From a virus: a stretch of DNA of 34,237 bases. This document shows, piece by piece, positions 16,526 to 24,295 of this stretch. The position numbers were made by a program, and so were the translations under genes. Position 1 is the first letter of the stretch. Each line of letters begins with the position of its first letter. The notes beneath the pieces are model-generated. The model ran no database searches. It was not told the DNA's origin and saw only the letters and a list, made by a program, of their open reading frames with translations. Location: the IMG/VR virus record IMGVR_UViG_3300031758_000284, positions 1-34,237 of that record, one strand, 5' to 3'.

Positions 16526-16885
16526 TTACTCCAAAGTCAGCGTGTATTGCGTGTGCTCGTACAGTCGCAAGATCTCATCGATCGTGTTCTGCAGCGACGT
16601 CTCGTCCTTCTCGCAGATCTGATAGCGATACATCTCGATCCACTCGCAGCGAAAATCAATCAGGTCGCGGATGTCGCTGTCGTCACCGTTTTCGCGCTTG
16701 ATCGTCATGCGCGTTTTGTAGTAGCCCTGGTACTGCTCGACAAAGCCGTCGATTAGCTCGAGCAGCTCGTCATAAAACTCATTCAGTGCCTTGTGCTCAG
16801 CAAAGCTCTTGGTCTTCCAGTGCGCGATGTGCGCAGCGTCACGATCAAATAACGCTTTGCTGACAAATTCTTCTGCTTTGTTCAT
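16526..16885 (-). CDS. small helical protein with a Dps/ferritin-like metal-ligand pattern
   Basis: 119 residues; start after GAGG. Residues 19-54 read HIAHWKTKSFAEHKALNEFY, then DELLELIDGFVEQYQG. The order His22-Trp, His31, Asp46, Glu50 follows the Dps ferroxidase signature (HW...H...D...E). The His31-Asp46 and Asp46-Glu50 spacings of 15 and 4 equal those of E. coli Dps; the first interval is 9 instead of 12. The protein is shorter than Dps (about 167 residues) and predicted all-helical. It sits between portal and head genes. Metal binding or a Dps-like fold is an inference; a degenerate structural descendant is possible. Confidence 0.6.
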   Translation of the reverse strand: MNKAEEFVSKALFDRDAAHIAHWKTKSFAEHKALNEFYDELLELIDGFVEQYQGYYKTRMTIKRENGDDSDIRDLIDFRCEWIEMYRYQICEKDETSLQNTIDEILRLYEHTQYTLTLE

Positions 16886-16893
16886 GTGTTACC

Positions 16894-18855
16894 TCACTGC
16901 ATTGGACCGCCGGCTTGCGGCATCTGTGGGACGGGCGCTGGCATCTGTGGCTGCGCGGGTGGAAGCTGTGGCTGTGGCTGCAAAACGCCCATTGCACGCA
17001 ACTGGGCCTCTTTGCCAAGCGCGTCCATTTGGGTGTCTTTGGCCTTGGCCATGCGCTGTGCGGCTCCGGCTTGTTTCTCGGCCACCTCGGCCTCTTGCAG
17101 AGGGTTGGGTTTTGGCTGAGGCATACCCTGCTGCTTGAGCGAGGAGATGGCCTGGTCCAAAACGCTCTCGATCTGCGTCGAGACGCGGAACTTGGAGACG
17201 CTCCACTGCAAGAGTGACATCAAAACAGGCGCCGCTTGAGGCACTTGCTGCGCCATCGGCGCCACCTGAGAGATGAACGCGCCAAGGCCCTGCATGAACT
17301 GCACAGCTGCGTCACGTTCTGCTGCCCAGTCGAGTGCGGCCATTGAGTCGGCCTCGATGTTGATGCGGTACTCGTTCATTTCCTCGTCCTTGAGAAGCTG
17401 AACGGCCTGCATGGCCAGCGGTGCATCAGGCGTGCGCTCGATGTTGCTTCGCTTGATGATCGTCTCGGGCTGGAAGTGCTTGCAAATGATCTCTGCCTTG
17501 ATGCGCAGGGCCTGCGTAATCCAGTCAGCAATGTAGAACTGCTTGAGCTGAATACGCGTCGAGCCAAACTGAGCCTTGATCTGCTGGGCAGCCGCGGTCT
17601 CAGAGGCCTTGGAGCTGCCGCGCATGATGTCGGAGACACCCAGGACCTCGTAGATCTGCGTGACTTTGTCTTGACGGTATTGGCGAAGGTGATCGATGGC
17701 GTTCACCACCTGGTCGATCGGTGCAAAGTCAACCTGGCCCTTAACACCGCCGCGCTCGGCAAACATCGCCCAGTTGTCCACGGGGATCAGCTGGTTTTCG
17801 GTGGTCTGGTTGTAAAGCCTTTGGATGCCCTCGGCGCTCTTGTCATAGACGCCGGCCACACGCGCAGCTCGAGTGAGCCAGGTGATGCGGGTGTTGATCT
17901 CGTCTAGCTCATTGAACTGATCCTGAGCAAAGATGTAGTCGGCCCGAGGCATAAAGTTGCTCGAGGTGACGTTCGCGGCCAGGGGTTTCGGGCAGGGGAA
18001 AAAGCCATCGAGACCAAGTGGGTCGTCTTTGACGTCCAGGATGATGTCGCAGCTCTTGGCGTACCAGTAGACCTTGCGTTTTTCCTTGCACCAGATCTCG
18101 AAAACTTCTGCCTTGCTCCAGGGGTCGTGCTTCGGTGACTGGTCGTTGACTTGGTCCTTTTTGCTGTAGTTGCCAAGCGGCACTTGCGCAGCGATCACCT
18201 CGCCAAAGCGGGCCACCAGTTGGTCTTTGGTCATGAACACGCGGCGGGCAACCCAACGAACTTCGTGCCAGGTGCGTGCGGGGGAATAGAAAAAATCTTC
18301 CCAGTAGATGTAGTCGCAGGGGGCGTCTTCGTTGACGATGCGCTCAGCCTCTTGCGCAGGGCTGAGTTCTTGGCCGTACTCGTCAAAAACCGCAGGGATC
18401 TCGTAGGGCTCGGTCGTCACCTCGTAACGCAGCCAGATCTGGCCACATCCGACAACAAGCCAGTCCTCGATGCCCTGGCGAACTGCTGAGTCCCACGCAG
18501 AGACGTTGTCGTCAAAAGCGCGATTGAGCAAACGCTGCAGCATCGTGCCGGAGACGCGGGCGACGTCGTCGTCATAGTCCTGGAAGGAACGCGCCACGTC
18601 AGCCTTCGGTGGCCGGGCGTAGAGCATGGACAGCAAGACCTGCATCGTTGACCAAAACAAGTTGACCTTGCTCTCGTCTTTGGCATACGCGTCGCGCTTG
18701 TCCAGGTAGCGCTGCGTGATGCGGTTCGCGTCCTGGTGAAACTTCAGCAGCTCCTGCTGCGAAGCCTGAATCTCGGTCTGCCACTTTTGGGCCAGGCCGT
18801 TCGGCGTATTCGCGAAATCGCTTTCGCTGTTAATCGATGCGCTATTACTCATCAT
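16894..18855 (-). CDS. portal protein
   Basis: 653 residues from ATG 18855 (ATG 18852 also possible). GGAAGG lies upstream, and the start overlaps the terminase stop (ATGATGA), so I prefer it to the in-frame ATG at 18891. The length, an N-terminal helical region with RYLDKRDAYAKDESKVNLFW, the central stem-like part (FNELDEINTRITWLTRAARV) and the long helix near SDIMRGSSKASETAAAQQIK agree with podovirus portals of the P22 class: a dodecameric ring that is the DNA entry channel. The last 45 residues are Pro/Gln/Met-rich, probably disordered. It is encoded directly after the large terminase. Confidence 0.88.
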   Translation of the reverse strand: MMSNSASINSESDFANTPNGLAQKWQTEIQASQQELLKFHQDANRITQRYLDKRDAYAKDESKVNLFWSTMQVLLSMLYARPPKADVARSFQDYDDDVARVSGTMLQRLLNRAFDDNVSAWDSAVRQGIEDWLVVGCGQIWLRYEVTTEPYEIPAVFDEYGQELSPAQEAERIVNEDAPCDYIYWEDFFYSPARTWHEVRWVARRVFMTKDQLVARFGEVIAAQVPLGNYSKKDQVNDQSPKHDPWSKAEVFEIWCKEKRKVYWYAKSCDIILDVKDDPLGLDGFFPCPKPLAANVTSSNFMPRADYIFAQDQFNELDEINTRITWLTRAARVAGVYDKSAEGIQRLYNQTTENQLIPVDNWAMFAERGGVKGQVDFAPIDQVVNAIDHLRQYRQDKVTQIYEVLGVSDIMRGSSKASETAAAQQIKAQFGSTRIQLKQFYIADWITQALRIKAEIICKHFQPETIIKRSNIERTPDAPLAMQAVQLLKDEEMNEYRINIEADSMAALDWAAERDAAVQFMQGLGAFISQVAPMAQQVPQAAPVLMSLLQWSVSKFRVSTQIESVLDQAISSLKQQGMPQPKPNPLQEAEVAEKQAGAAQRMAKAKDTQMDALGKEAQLRAMGVLQPQPQLPPAQPQMPAPVPQMPQAGGPMQ

Positions 18856-20195
18856 CCAACCCTTCCAGACTGCACCGCTTGGCAGTCCCAAATGTCATTA
18901 AGTGCAAAGGCGTAGCTCGCGCCACCTTTGGGCAGTGATGAGATTGTAGTAACACGGCTCGATTTTCTCGACGTTGGGCGCGCAGCAAGAGCCAGGTATC
19001 TGAACGAGTCAGACGCGTGTGAGTGCTGGTCGTGCTTGGGCCTGTTGCGGTAGGTCTGCGTCTTCTCATCCCACTCGCGCATGTACGCACGCAGGTGCTC
19101 GAGGCCCTCGTAGGTCTTCTCTTCGTCGAAGTAGCACGTCGGGATCGTGAGCCTTGCCGCCTCGATGCCGTCTTGCAATGACATCTCGGGCACCAGGTTT
19201 GGCCGGATGCCGTTGGCCAGGAATTGCTCGATGATCGACTTGCCGGTCTGCAGCGACTTGGCGCGTGCGTCGTGCGGCAAAAAGATGCCTTTCGGGTTGA
19301 CCAGGTATGGCCGGCTCTTGACCCAGTCGATGTAGTGCTGGATCGGCTGGTTGTCGTCCTCCATGAAGTCAACGATCCGAATGCCGTCACGCGTCTCCTG
19401 CCAGCCCCACCAGGAGCAGCTGTCGGTGTAGCCAAGGTCAGCGACCAGGTTCACAGGGAACGCGGGATCGACGGGGTGCTTGCCGATGCGGCCCTCGTTG
19501 TAGGCCTCACCGATCTGCTTGGCGAAGTAGGCGCCTGGCACGGCAGCGTCAAAGCTGCACTCGTACTCGACCAGGAACGCCTCCTCGGTCATTTGCGCCT
19601 TGGCGTCGCGCAGCTCGTCGGGGTGGATGATCCCGGTCTTGCTGGCCGGCAGCTCGAGAAGCAGGTGCGTCTCTGGATTCATGCGGGCTTCTTCGCGCAG
19701 GTTCCAGAACATGTTTTTACCCGCGGGCGTGCCGGCAAAGATTGCCCAGCCGCGTCGATCGGAGAGCGCCGGCCTGAGCACCTTGTACCAGGCGCTCGGT
19801 CTGATCTGGCCGACCTCGTCCAGCACAACGCCGTCGAAATACATTCCGCGGAGGGCATCGTAGTTATCGGCGCCAGCGACGTAGATCGTTGACTCACCGC
19901 CGTGGCCGTTGTTGATCGTGATCTTGAGCTCGGACTCGTTGGGCGGTTTTGACCACATCGGACGCGTCAGGTCCTTGAGGTAGGTCCATGCCACACGCTT
20001 GGCCTGGTCGCGCTGCGGAGCCATGTAGGCAAACTGTGGTTTTGGCAGTGCCGTCTCGAGCGCCCCGATCACCAGGTCAGCGCACATGGCCACCGTTTTG
20101 CCGCAGCGGCGATGCGCCACGACGCAGACCCAGCGCTTGTCGCGGTTGTGCAGCGGCGTGAATACGCTGCGGGGGACATACTCGTTGAGGTTCAC
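18852..20195 (-). CDS. terL: terminase large subunit
   Basis: 447 residues from GTG 20195, which overlaps the DUF3310 stop as GTGA; the longer frame back to 20342 lies over DUF3310 and is not coding. The ATPase domain has Walker A AHRRCGKT (residues 27-34) and Walker B VVLDE (123-127), then a coupling motif near AIFAGTPAGKN. The nuclease domain has Asp253 (LVADLGYTD), Asp309 (FLPHDA) and Asp396 (HASDSFRY), the usual metal-binding acids of the RNase H-like fold. It pumps DNA through the portal and cuts genome ends. The motor is complete. Confidence 0.95.
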   Translation of the reverse strand: MNLNEYVPRSVFTPLHNRDKRWVCVVAHRRCGKTVAMCADLVIGALETALPKPQFAYMAPQRDQAKRVAWTYLKDLTRPMWSKPPNESELKITINNGHGGESTIYVAGADNYDALRGMYFDGVVLDEVGQIRPSAWYKVLRPALSDRRGWAIFAGTPAGKNMFWNLREEARMNPETHLLLELPASKTGIIHPDELRDAKAQMTEEAFLVEYECSFDAAVPGAYFAKQIGEAYNEGRIGKHPVDPAFPVNLVADLGYTDSCSWWGWQETRDGIRIVDFMEDDNQPIQHYIDWVKSRPYLVNPKGIFLPHDARAKSLQTGKSIIEQFLANGIRPNLVPEMSLQDGIEAARLTIPTCYFDEEKTYEGLEHLRAYMREWDEKTQTYRNRPKHDQHSHASDSFRYLALAARPTSRKSSRVTTISSLPKGGASYAFALNDIWDCQAVQSGRVG

Positions 20196-20410
20196 TTGGT
20201 GAGCCTCTCGAGCTCGCGGTCGATGTACCAGCGCGCCTTGCGCAGGTCTTCCACCGGGCTGTTGCTCTTGAGGCCTGCGCGCCAGATGTACTTCATCGCG
20301 TTGCCAAGGCAGAAGTTCATGTGCTCGGTCACTTGGATGCACTCGACGCCTGAGGGGTGCTCGGTGTAGTGCGAGGGGTGGTTGACGGGGTCGTGTTGAG
20401 AATTACTCAT
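20192..20410 (-). CDS. DUF3310 family protein
   Basis: 72 residues from ATG 20410; the longer upstream frame runs into the G/C-rich spacer and is unlikely. The sequence HDPVNHPSHYTEHPSGVECI and NFCLGNAMKYIWRAG, then DLRKARWYIDREL, is the hallmark of DUF3310 (SaV-like), a nucleotide kinase-like or turnover-associated family widespread in phages with no firm function. It overlaps the large terminase start by four bases, so the two are probably translationally coupled. Confidence 0.9.
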   Translation of the reverse strand: MSNSQHDPVNHPSHYTEHPSGVECIQVTEHMNFCLGNAMKYIWRAGLKSNSPVEDLRKARWYIDRELERLTK

Positions 20411-20583
20411 AATGTCTTTTTTGGTTGGTGAATTTTGGGGCGGGGCCCCTGCTCGCGCCGCCCGCCCCCCTGCCGATCGATGGGGGGTGGGGGTCTGGGA
20501 ATTCCTGGCCCAAGATCGGGCCCAGGCTTGCGCCAGATCCACGCAGGAGACGCGATCGCCTGGCGGCCAAGGGCGTGGTAGCG
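20411..20583. other. G/C-rich intergenic spacer, candidate packaging site
   Basis: No gene is evident in these 173 bases between the small terminase candidate and DUF3310. They hold GGGGCCCC (near 20440), a six-C/six-G hairpin around ATCGATCGGCA (20464-20488), runs of five and six G, and GGGCC/GGCCC pairs near 20508-20523. Cos or pac sites lie beside terminase genes in many phages. This stretch is the best candidate here, by position and structure only. Confidence 0.35.
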
Positions 20584-21144
20584 TCAGTCACCTTGCGCGC
20601 CTCCTGCGGCCTTTGGCTCCTGCCCCCCGCCGCCGTCTGCCTGCCCTGCCGGCGTGTCAATCGGATCGATGATCCGGTACTTGCCTGCCGAATCCCTTTG
20701 CATATCAATGACTTGCGTGACCGGCTCTGCAATTTGTGTCGTTGTTGCGCCAATGTTGCGCTGGCCAAGCCAGGATAGCTGCACCTGAATGCCGCCCTCT
20801 ACGTTGGCGTTGATCTGAGTCGGCAGCACCTTGCTCACCAGTCCGACGAACGCGGCGCGGTCTGAGCTGTTGCCTTGAGCGAGCCTGGCCAGATACGCGG
20901 CGCCGCCGACCTCATCGAACGCCTCGAGCACGGCCTCGCGCAGGTTCGTCAGCCGGTTCTTGACGTTGCGCGGCCTCCCTGGGCCCGCCGTCCCGTCTCC
21001 GACGCGAGTTTTCTCGGCGTTATTTCCGCCATTTATGTGAGCATCCGCTAACGTTGGAATGTGAACGTCATCCGCCGGCATTGCAGCCTTTAAGACCGCG
21101 TCTTGCAGCTTCTGGCCAATGTCATCGTGTGTCTTTGTTTCCAT
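20584..21144 (-). CDS. putative terminase small subunit
   Basis: 186 residues. Residues 54-115 (GPGRPRNVKNRLTNLREAV, LEAFDEVGGAAYLARLAQGN and SDRAAFVGLVSKVLPTQI) match the core of a phage family often annotated as small terminase: a GRPxGxxN start followed by helices ending in KVLP. The N-terminus is Asp/Asn-rich; the C-terminus is Gly/Gln-rich and disordered. Position before terL supports recognition of the packaging site. The ribosome site is weak. Confidence 0.65.
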   Translation of the reverse strand: METKTHDDIGQKLQDAVLKAAMPADDVHIPTLADAHINGGNNAEKTRVGDGTAGPGRPRNVKNRLTNLREAVLEAFDEVGGAAYLARLAQGNSSDRAAFVGLVSKVLPTQINANVEGGIQVQLSWLGQRNIGATTTQIAEPVTQVIDMQRDSAGKYRIIDPIDTPAGQADGGGGQEPKAAGGAQGD

Positions 21145-21159
21145 GCTTCGATTTTCTCA

Positions 21160-21318
21160 TCACGCATTGCCCGCGATTGCCGCGAACAACAAAAACACCA
21201 GGAAGCCTTCCCAGCCTCCAATGGCCCAACCAGCGACCGCGGCGCAGATGTACAACGCCAAGGCCAGCTCATCTTTGGCCTGCTCGGCCTTCACTGCTCT
21301 GAACTCTGTTTCTGACAT
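21160..21318 (-). CDS. small membrane protein
   Basis: 52 residues from ATG 21318, just after GAGG; the longer in-frame start at 21354 has no better signal and would place coding sequence over the repeat boxes. After an acidic amphipathic segment (MSETEFRAVKAEQAKDELAL) the rest is hydrophobic (LYICAAVAGWAIGGWEGFLV, then FLLFAAIAG), which allows one long or two short membrane segments. It is the first gene after the box cluster, ahead of the terminase genes. Function unknown. Confidence 0.6.
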   Translation of the reverse strand: MSETEFRAVKAEQAKDELALALYICAAVAGWAIGGWEGFLVFLLFAAIAGNA

Positions 21319-21337
21319 TTCCTCAATCCTTTCCAAA

Positions 21338-21493
21338 TTTGCACCGCACCCCACCCCTATATATCTAAGTGAGTGCGGTGCACATTTTTCACACTACAGG
21401 TAGTGCTTTTGCACCGCACCCCTTGGGGGGGTGCAGTGCATGCATCTCACTGCTCCTTACCCTGCACCTTACTTGCGGTGCAGTGCGGTGCAG
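21338..21493. repeat. cluster of TGCGGTGCA boxes, possible origin or late control region
   Basis: The 9-mer TGCGGTGCA occurs at 21374, 21474 and 21484 (the last two 10 bp apart), and its complement at 21340 and 21410. TTTGCACCGCACCCC is an exact 15-bp direct repeat at 21338 and 21408. Two boxes flank an AT-rich TATATAT at 21358-21364. A 7-bp hairpin (GCACCCC/GGGGTGC) lies at 21416-21434. Iteron-like repeats downstream of a replication gene and ahead of late genes suggest an origin or a regulator-binding control region. Part lies inside the 3' end of the Cys-rich gene. Confidence 0.6.
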
Positions 21494-21638
21494 ATGGCAC
21501 TCGAGCAGGGCAATCTCTGCCCTGATTGCAGTTGCCGTAGCATGGTGGGCAGGTCTTTTTGAAGATCTTGTCCCAGTTGTCCTGGTAGCCATTGCCTGGT
21601 CTGCGGTCTGACCCTTTGCCGCCGTCACTTGATGCCAT
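21447..21638 (-). CDS. small Cys-rich protein
   Basis: 63 residues; its start overlaps the end of the 42-residue gene, continuing a chain of coupled genes. The segment FKKTCPPCYGNCNQGRDCPA has four Cys within 14 residues, plus a later Cys, a pattern like small zinc-binding phage proteins with a GNCNQGRxCP signature. The gene's 3' end carries two TGCGGTGCA boxes. Function unknown. Confidence 0.65.
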   Translation of the reverse strand: MASSDGGKGSDRRPGNGYQDNWDKIFKKTCPPCYGNCNQGRDCPARVPSAPHCTASKVQGKEQ

Positions 21639-21753
21639 TGCGTTTCTCCAATCGTTTCAGTGCAGGCGCAATGAGCTTGGCCACCCACCACGCTGTTTTG
21701 TTTTTGATCTTGATCCTGACAAGGTGCAGGTGCTTGCGTTGCCTGACTTTCAT
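21625..21753 (-). CDS. small basic protein
   Basis: 42 residues, MKVRQRKHLHLVRIKIKNKT then AWWVAKLIAPALKRLEKRNG and IK. GGAGG lies 7 nt before ATG 21753, and the start overlaps the glutaredoxin stop as ATGA. Strongly basic with a Trp-rich amphipathic helix; it could bind nucleic acid or a membrane. No family recognised. Confidence 0.65.
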   Translation of the reverse strand: MKVRQRKHLHLVRIKIKNKTAWWVAKLIAPALKRLEKRNGIK

Positions 21754-21989
21754 GCTTTGCCCTCCAGGATCTGCAGCGCTGCCTGGAAGCCAGCCAGGCC
21801 TCCGACGCGCTGATCCCCGATAAAGATCTGAGGCATCTGCCTGGCTTCTGGATACTCGGCCATGAAGTTGGCCCTGCGCTCACCGACCTCGATGTCCACC
21901 TCCTGGACCTCAAAGCCTTTGACATGCGCCAGCTTCTTGGCAGCCACGCAATTGGGGCAGTTGGCCTTTGTGTAGATCGTGACTCTCAT
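21750..21989 (-). CDS. glutaredoxin / NrdH-like redoxin
   Basis: 79 residues. The thioredoxin fold is clear: MRVTIYTKANCPNCVAAKKL with a CPNC active site (Cys11, Cys14), the cis-Pro segment RQMPQIFIGDQRVGG and the helix after it. Such proteins pass electrons to ribonucleotide reductase or other disulfide substrates in the cytoplasm; no reductase gene is present, so the partner would be the host's. Both neighbours overlap it by ATGA. Confidence 0.9.
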   Translation of the reverse strand: MRVTIYTKANCPNCVAAKKLAHVKGFEVQEVDIEVGERRANFMAEYPEARQMPQIFIGDQRVGGLAGFQAALQILEGKA

Positions 21990-22165
21990 TTCTTTGGTCT
22001 CCTTGTTGCTCTATGCGTCCAGCAGGCTGCGCAGATCCATCTGGCCGCGCTCATCTGCACACCGCCCTCTGGCGGCTTTAACTCTTCGCACTTGTTGCAC
22101 AGCTTGAACTTGTGCATGTTCTTTGATGACTTGGGCATCTCGATTTGGTTTTTCACAAAGCTCAT
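21986..22165 (-). CDS. small zinc-finger protein
   Basis: 59 residues from ATG 22165, overlapping the primase-helicase stop (ATGA) and the glutaredoxin start (ATGA). Cys23, Cys26, Cys45 and Cys48 form C-x2-C-x18-C-x2-C (LCNKCEELKPP and WICAACW), a zinc ribbon. The end is basic (THRATRRPKK). A DNA-binding accessory to replication is plausible from position. Confidence 0.7.
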   Translation of the reverse strand: MSFVKNQIEMPKSSKNMHKFKLCNKCEELKPPEGGVQMSAARWICAACWTHRATRRPKK

Positions 22166-24273
22166 GCGTCAGCCTCCTCACGCTGTGCCCAGTTGGGTGG
22201 AGCTCCAGATCCAATGGCCACACGCGTCTGACCTGATTGAGTGAGCACCACGCGCTGGCCTGACATGCGGTTGGCTTTCTTGTAGGTCTCGAGAGCCACC
22301 AGGCCCTCACGCTCAAGGTCGCGCATGATTCCAAAGAAGGCTTTGCGGTCCAGGTGGTTGGGGAACTCTGTGTCGTCTGCCAGGACGTTGTAGATGTTGG
22401 AGCGCGGTGAGTTGCTGCTCATGGATAGGTTGACGCCTGCTGCCACTGCACGACCGACTAGTTTGAGAATCGCAGCGCGTTGTGTATTTCGCACCAGTGA
22501 TTGCGCAGCTTTTTGGCCTGGAATGGTTCCAAAGCGCTTGAAGACTTTGGCGACTGAGTCGAACTCAATGCGCAGCTCTTCTTGCAGTGGTCCCAGGTTG
22601 CACTTTTCATGTCTGAGCACAACGGTGTCAGCATCACGCACCATCGCCCAGCGCGAGCGAGCTGAGTTGTTCCAAGCTGTAGATCCTGAAAACGTCGTGT
22701 TGCTATCGAGCCCTGCCCCACCGCGCACGCTCGCCTTGTCAACGTGCGCCAGCAGCAGGACCGCTGCGCGTGTGACGTTGGCGATCAGGTTCAGAGCCCG
22801 CATGAAGCCGCGGACCTCTGTTCTGTCGTTCTCGTTAGACGCAAAGACGTCAGAGGCGTTGTCGATGATCACGACGTTGGCCTTGCTGGCCACAGTCACA
22901 TCGGCCAGCCACTGCATGCGCTCAGTTATGGCGCCGTCCTTCCACAGAATGCAGTCAGCCTGGGTCAAGTCATAGACGACCAGGCGATCGCGCAGCTCTG
23001 ACATTAAGATGCCAAGGTCTTGGCAGATGTTGGCCACGCGAAAGTGCACGGTGCGTGCCTCGTCTTCGCCGGAGAGGATCAGCACCTTGGATGGCTTTGT
23101 CTCGATGTCGAACAGGCTCATCCCATGAGCCATTGCCACGCCCAGCTGCAATGACAGGTTGGACTTGCCCACGCCGCCGTTGGCGCTAAGCAAAGTGACT
23201 GTGCCCTCGGGCAGCCAGCCCTCGTAGCGCCAGTTGGTTGGCTCTGGCTGTGTGTGCTCAAGCACGCCCCAGTCCATCGGCTGCAGGTCGCCCTTGACCT
23301 CTGGCACTGGCTCATCAGCTGAGCCACCAGGCATGGATAGATTGACAGTGATGCTCGGCGGCTGGCGCTCCTCGGGTGCGAACTTCTCAGCACTCTTGAC
23401 TGCGCGTGGGATCTCGGCGCGTCTGGTTTCCCAGCGACGCATCTCCTCTGGATCGCCTGGCCGGTTCTCATCCATCAGGCTGTAGAGAAAGTCCACAGCT
23501 GCACCAGGGAACATGCCACCGGCCACAAGAGAAGCGGCCAAGCGCGTGATGCTTTCGTGATAGACGCGGGCACCTGGGTTGGGATCTGTCAGGCCGGCGA
23601 TCATCTCGCCTGCATGAGTTGTCGCGCCAGTAGTTGAAGACTTGGTTGTCGGCAGCTGTGCAGCAATGCGCAGACTGTCTAGGTCAATTCCGATGGCCGC
23701 GCAGGCATCGTCCAGGCTCCAGCGAATGTTTGGCTGCCAGACCTCGAGCTTGACTTTCCACTCGCCGGCAGCGCGTGGTTTTGTGTTCATGCCATTGGGC
23801 AGGCGAACGTATCGCACGCAGGCATTGCCCGAGGCGTCATTGCTCCTACCGCGGGCGGCCAAAGCCGACATAAGACGGTCGATCAATACTTTGTTCGAGG
23901 TATCAGCGTCTTCCCCGTCGAGGAATATGCCTACTTGAAACTTGCCTGGGCTGGTTTGCAAAGCGTAAGAAAAGCCTTGCACATCAGACAGTTGGACGTC
24001 GTCTAAGACAAGCACCGCGAGTCGGACAAAAGCCGACTTGTTTCGAGCAATTTCACCGTCTGGTGTTGCCGTCAAAACTGACGTGCAGAAGTAGGTGTTG
24101 TCTTGGACAGAACGATCGATCAGGGCCGCTTGATTAGGCAGGCCCTTGTATGCGCGGCCTGACCACACTGCTGGGGGCGCGTTGTTTGGATCAGCGCGGA
24201 ACGAGCACACCCAGCCGTGGGTGCCTGGCTCCATCTCGCCATAAATTTCCGCAAGGAAGTCACTGTTGGTCAT
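22162..24273 (-). CDS. primase-helicase (RepB-like primase fused to RepA-like helicase)
   Basis: 703 residues from ATG 24273, with GAGG eight bases upstream; the longer frame overlaps the cro-like gene. Residues about 1-180 resemble a RepB-like archaeo-eukaryotic primase: VRLAVLVLDDVQL with paired Asp near residue 91, ALQTSPGKFQVGIFLDG, and RYVRLPNGMNTK. Residues about 350-600 are a RecA-type helicase of the RepA/AAA_25 kind: Walker A LSANGGVGKSN (363-371), ILSGEDEARTVHFRV, and Walker B VVIID (467-471). A C-terminal winged-helix-like region follows. It should prime and unwind phage DNA, probably using the host polymerase. It is the main replication gene and heads the coupled minus-strand run. 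Confidence 0.88.
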   Translation of the reverse strand: MTNSDFLAEIYGEMEPGTHGWVCSFRADPNNAPPAVWSGRAYKGLPNQAALIDRSVQDNTYFCTSVLTATPDGEIARNKSAFVRLAVLVLDDVQLSDVQGFSYALQTSPGKFQVGIFLDGEDADTSNKVLIDRLMSALAARGRSNDASGNACVRYVRLPNGMNTKPRAAGEWKVKLEVWQPNIRWSLDDACAAIGIDLDSLRIAAQLPTTKSSTTGATTHAGEMIAGLTDPNPGARVYHESITRLAASLVAGGMFPGAAVDFLYSLMDENRPGDPEEMRRWETRRAEIPRAVKSAEKFAPEERQPPSITVNLSMPGGSADEPVPEVKGDLQPMDWGVLEHTQPEPTNWRYEGWLPEGTVTLLSANGGVGKSNLSLQLGVAMAHGMSLFDIETKPSKVLILSGEDEARTVHFRVANICQDLGILMSELRDRLVVYDLTQADCILWKDGAITERMQWLADVTVASKANVVIIDNASDVFASNENDRTEVRGFMRALNLIANVTRAAVLLLAHVDKASVRGGAGLDSNTTFSGSTAWNNSARSRWAMVRDADTVVLRHEKCNLGPLQEELRIEFDSVAKVFKRFGTIPGQKAAQSLVRNTQRAAILKLVGRAVAAGVNLSMSSNSPRSNIYNVLADDTEFPNHLDRKAFFGIMRDLEREGLVALETYKKANRMSGQRVVLTQSGQTRVAIGSGAPPNWAQREEADA

Positions 24274-24295
24274 TGTTGATGCCTCAATGACCATC

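Noticed and set aside
19224-19892. 222-residue plus-strand frame over terL
   Set aside because: The opposite strand encodes the terminase with all motifs; this is a high-GC shadow.
20196-20342. N-terminal extension of the large terminase
   Set aside because: These codons overlap DUF3310 in another frame; GTG 20195 with the GTGA overlap is the better start.
20472-20501. G-quadruplex in the terminase spacer
   Set aside because: Only three separate runs of three or more G lie close together on one strand; a four-run motif is not present.
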